Of a stretch of 64,000 nucleotides of DNA, positions 63,823-64,000 are shown piece after piece. The stretch lies in assembly GCA_937923405.1 (NCBI GenBank), contig CALDUY010000008.1, positions 62,001 to 126,000 on the forward strand, read 5' to 3'. This stretch comes from an uncultured Gemmataceae bacterium. GTDB lineage: Bacteria > Planctomycetota > Planctomycetia > Gemmatales > Gemmataceae. The position numbers and the translations under genes were made by a program. The notes beneath the pieces were generated by a model that worked only from the letters and a program-made list of their open reading frames with translations, ran no database searches and was not told the DNA's origin. Positions within the stretch are counted from its first letter, which is position 1; every line of letters starts with the position of its first letter.

Positions 63823-64000
63823 TCAAGCCTGGAGAAGACCACGATACACATCGATGAGCTGCGGCCCCAGCCGCTCCCGCGAGAACTTTGTGACAGCCGA
63901 GATCCGAGCTTGCTTCCCCAGCCGCTCCCGACGTTCTGGATCGAGTAATAAAGATTTTATCAACTCGGCCAGACTTTTCCCATCTCCTGGTGCAACACTG
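63823..64000 (-). CDS. Glycosyltransferase, C-terminal fragment (runs off the window)
   Basis: The last 58 codons of a gene that continues past the right edge. They read as a GT4-family tail: GKSLAELIKSLLLDPERRER LGKQARISAVTKFSRERLG and LIDVYRGLLQ, the final helices of a GT-B fold. Such enzymes transfer sugars from nucleotide donors. It is the first visible gene of the envelope-polysaccharide series at this end. Confidence 0.75.
   Translation of the reverse strand, partial: SVAPGDGKSLAELIKSLLLDPERRERLGKQARISAVTKFSRERLGPQLIDVYRGLLQA

Overview
The window looks like a chromosomal segment of a planctomycete, probably of the Gemmata/Pirellula type. The evidence is the set of families present: a DUF1559 prepilin-like protein with the [16 protein letters not shown] signal, a DUF1549/DUF1553 protein, a broken DUF1501 gene, a PQQ-type beta-propeller of the 'WPQWLGP' kind, Tat-signal proteins, and many large membrane and secreted proteins. 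No phage, transposase, integrase, CRISPR array or rRNA operon was seen. One tRNA gene, tRNA-Leu(GAG), is present. Base composition looks even throughout, so most of the window reads as core genome.

Layout. 1-7.1 kb (mostly minus): start of homoserine dehydrogenase, a membrane-embedded patatin-like lipase, a metallophosphoesterase, an orphan acyl-CoA carboxylase carboxyltransferase and a PQQ beta-propeller protein. 7.3-10 kb: a YgiQ-type radical SAM protein and a DUF71 ATP pyrophosphatase-like protein. 10-14.8 kb: a divergent locus around a CobW/ZagA-type metal GTPase, with a 17-bp palindrome and a degenerate second copy between the two arms. 15-17.4 kb: a prepilin-peptidase-like protein that appears to lack its catalytic aspartates, the tRNA, and a DUF1501 pseudogene. 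17.4-25.6 kb: di-haem peroxidase, MoxR ATPase, GNAT, apt-hisI-hisG, queG, and a PP2C phosphatase overlapping an unusual cysteine-bearing sigma factor. 25.9-30.7 kb: small basic protein, DUF1549/1553 protein, SH3-domain protein, deoC, and a Cys-rich mini-protein.

30.8-34.7 kb is a three-subunit molybdenum hydroxylase with a Tat-exported Fe-S subunit and a [4Fe-4S]-type FAD subunit (PaoABC-like). 34.8-42.6 kb is an eight-gene operon with two FabZ-like dehydratases, FabG, an acyl carrier protein, a ketosynthase, a ketosynthase paralogue lacking the active-site Cys, an alpha/beta hydrolase and a GH3-family adenylating enzyme. This is the gene set of a type II polyketide/aryl-polyene-like assembly line and is the most attractive candidate for an undescribed system here. 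42.9-49.4 kb is a nitrate assimilation operon (NirB-NirA fusion, nitrate reductase, NarK). 49.7-55.4 kb holds three tandem paralogous methyltransferases with C-terminal beta-sandwich domains, followed by a receiver/degenerate-GGDEF protein and a membrane-anchored protein of unknown function.

55.5-64 kb: mnmA, a Tat-signal protein plus a small membrane protein, a winged-helix regulator and csrA on the plus strand. On the minus strand are a glycosyltransferase end, a trypsin-like protease, a small secreted protein, an O-antigen ligase-TPR protein and an NAD-dependent epimerase, probably an envelope polysaccharide locus. All functions are inferred from motifs read by eye; no database search was run.
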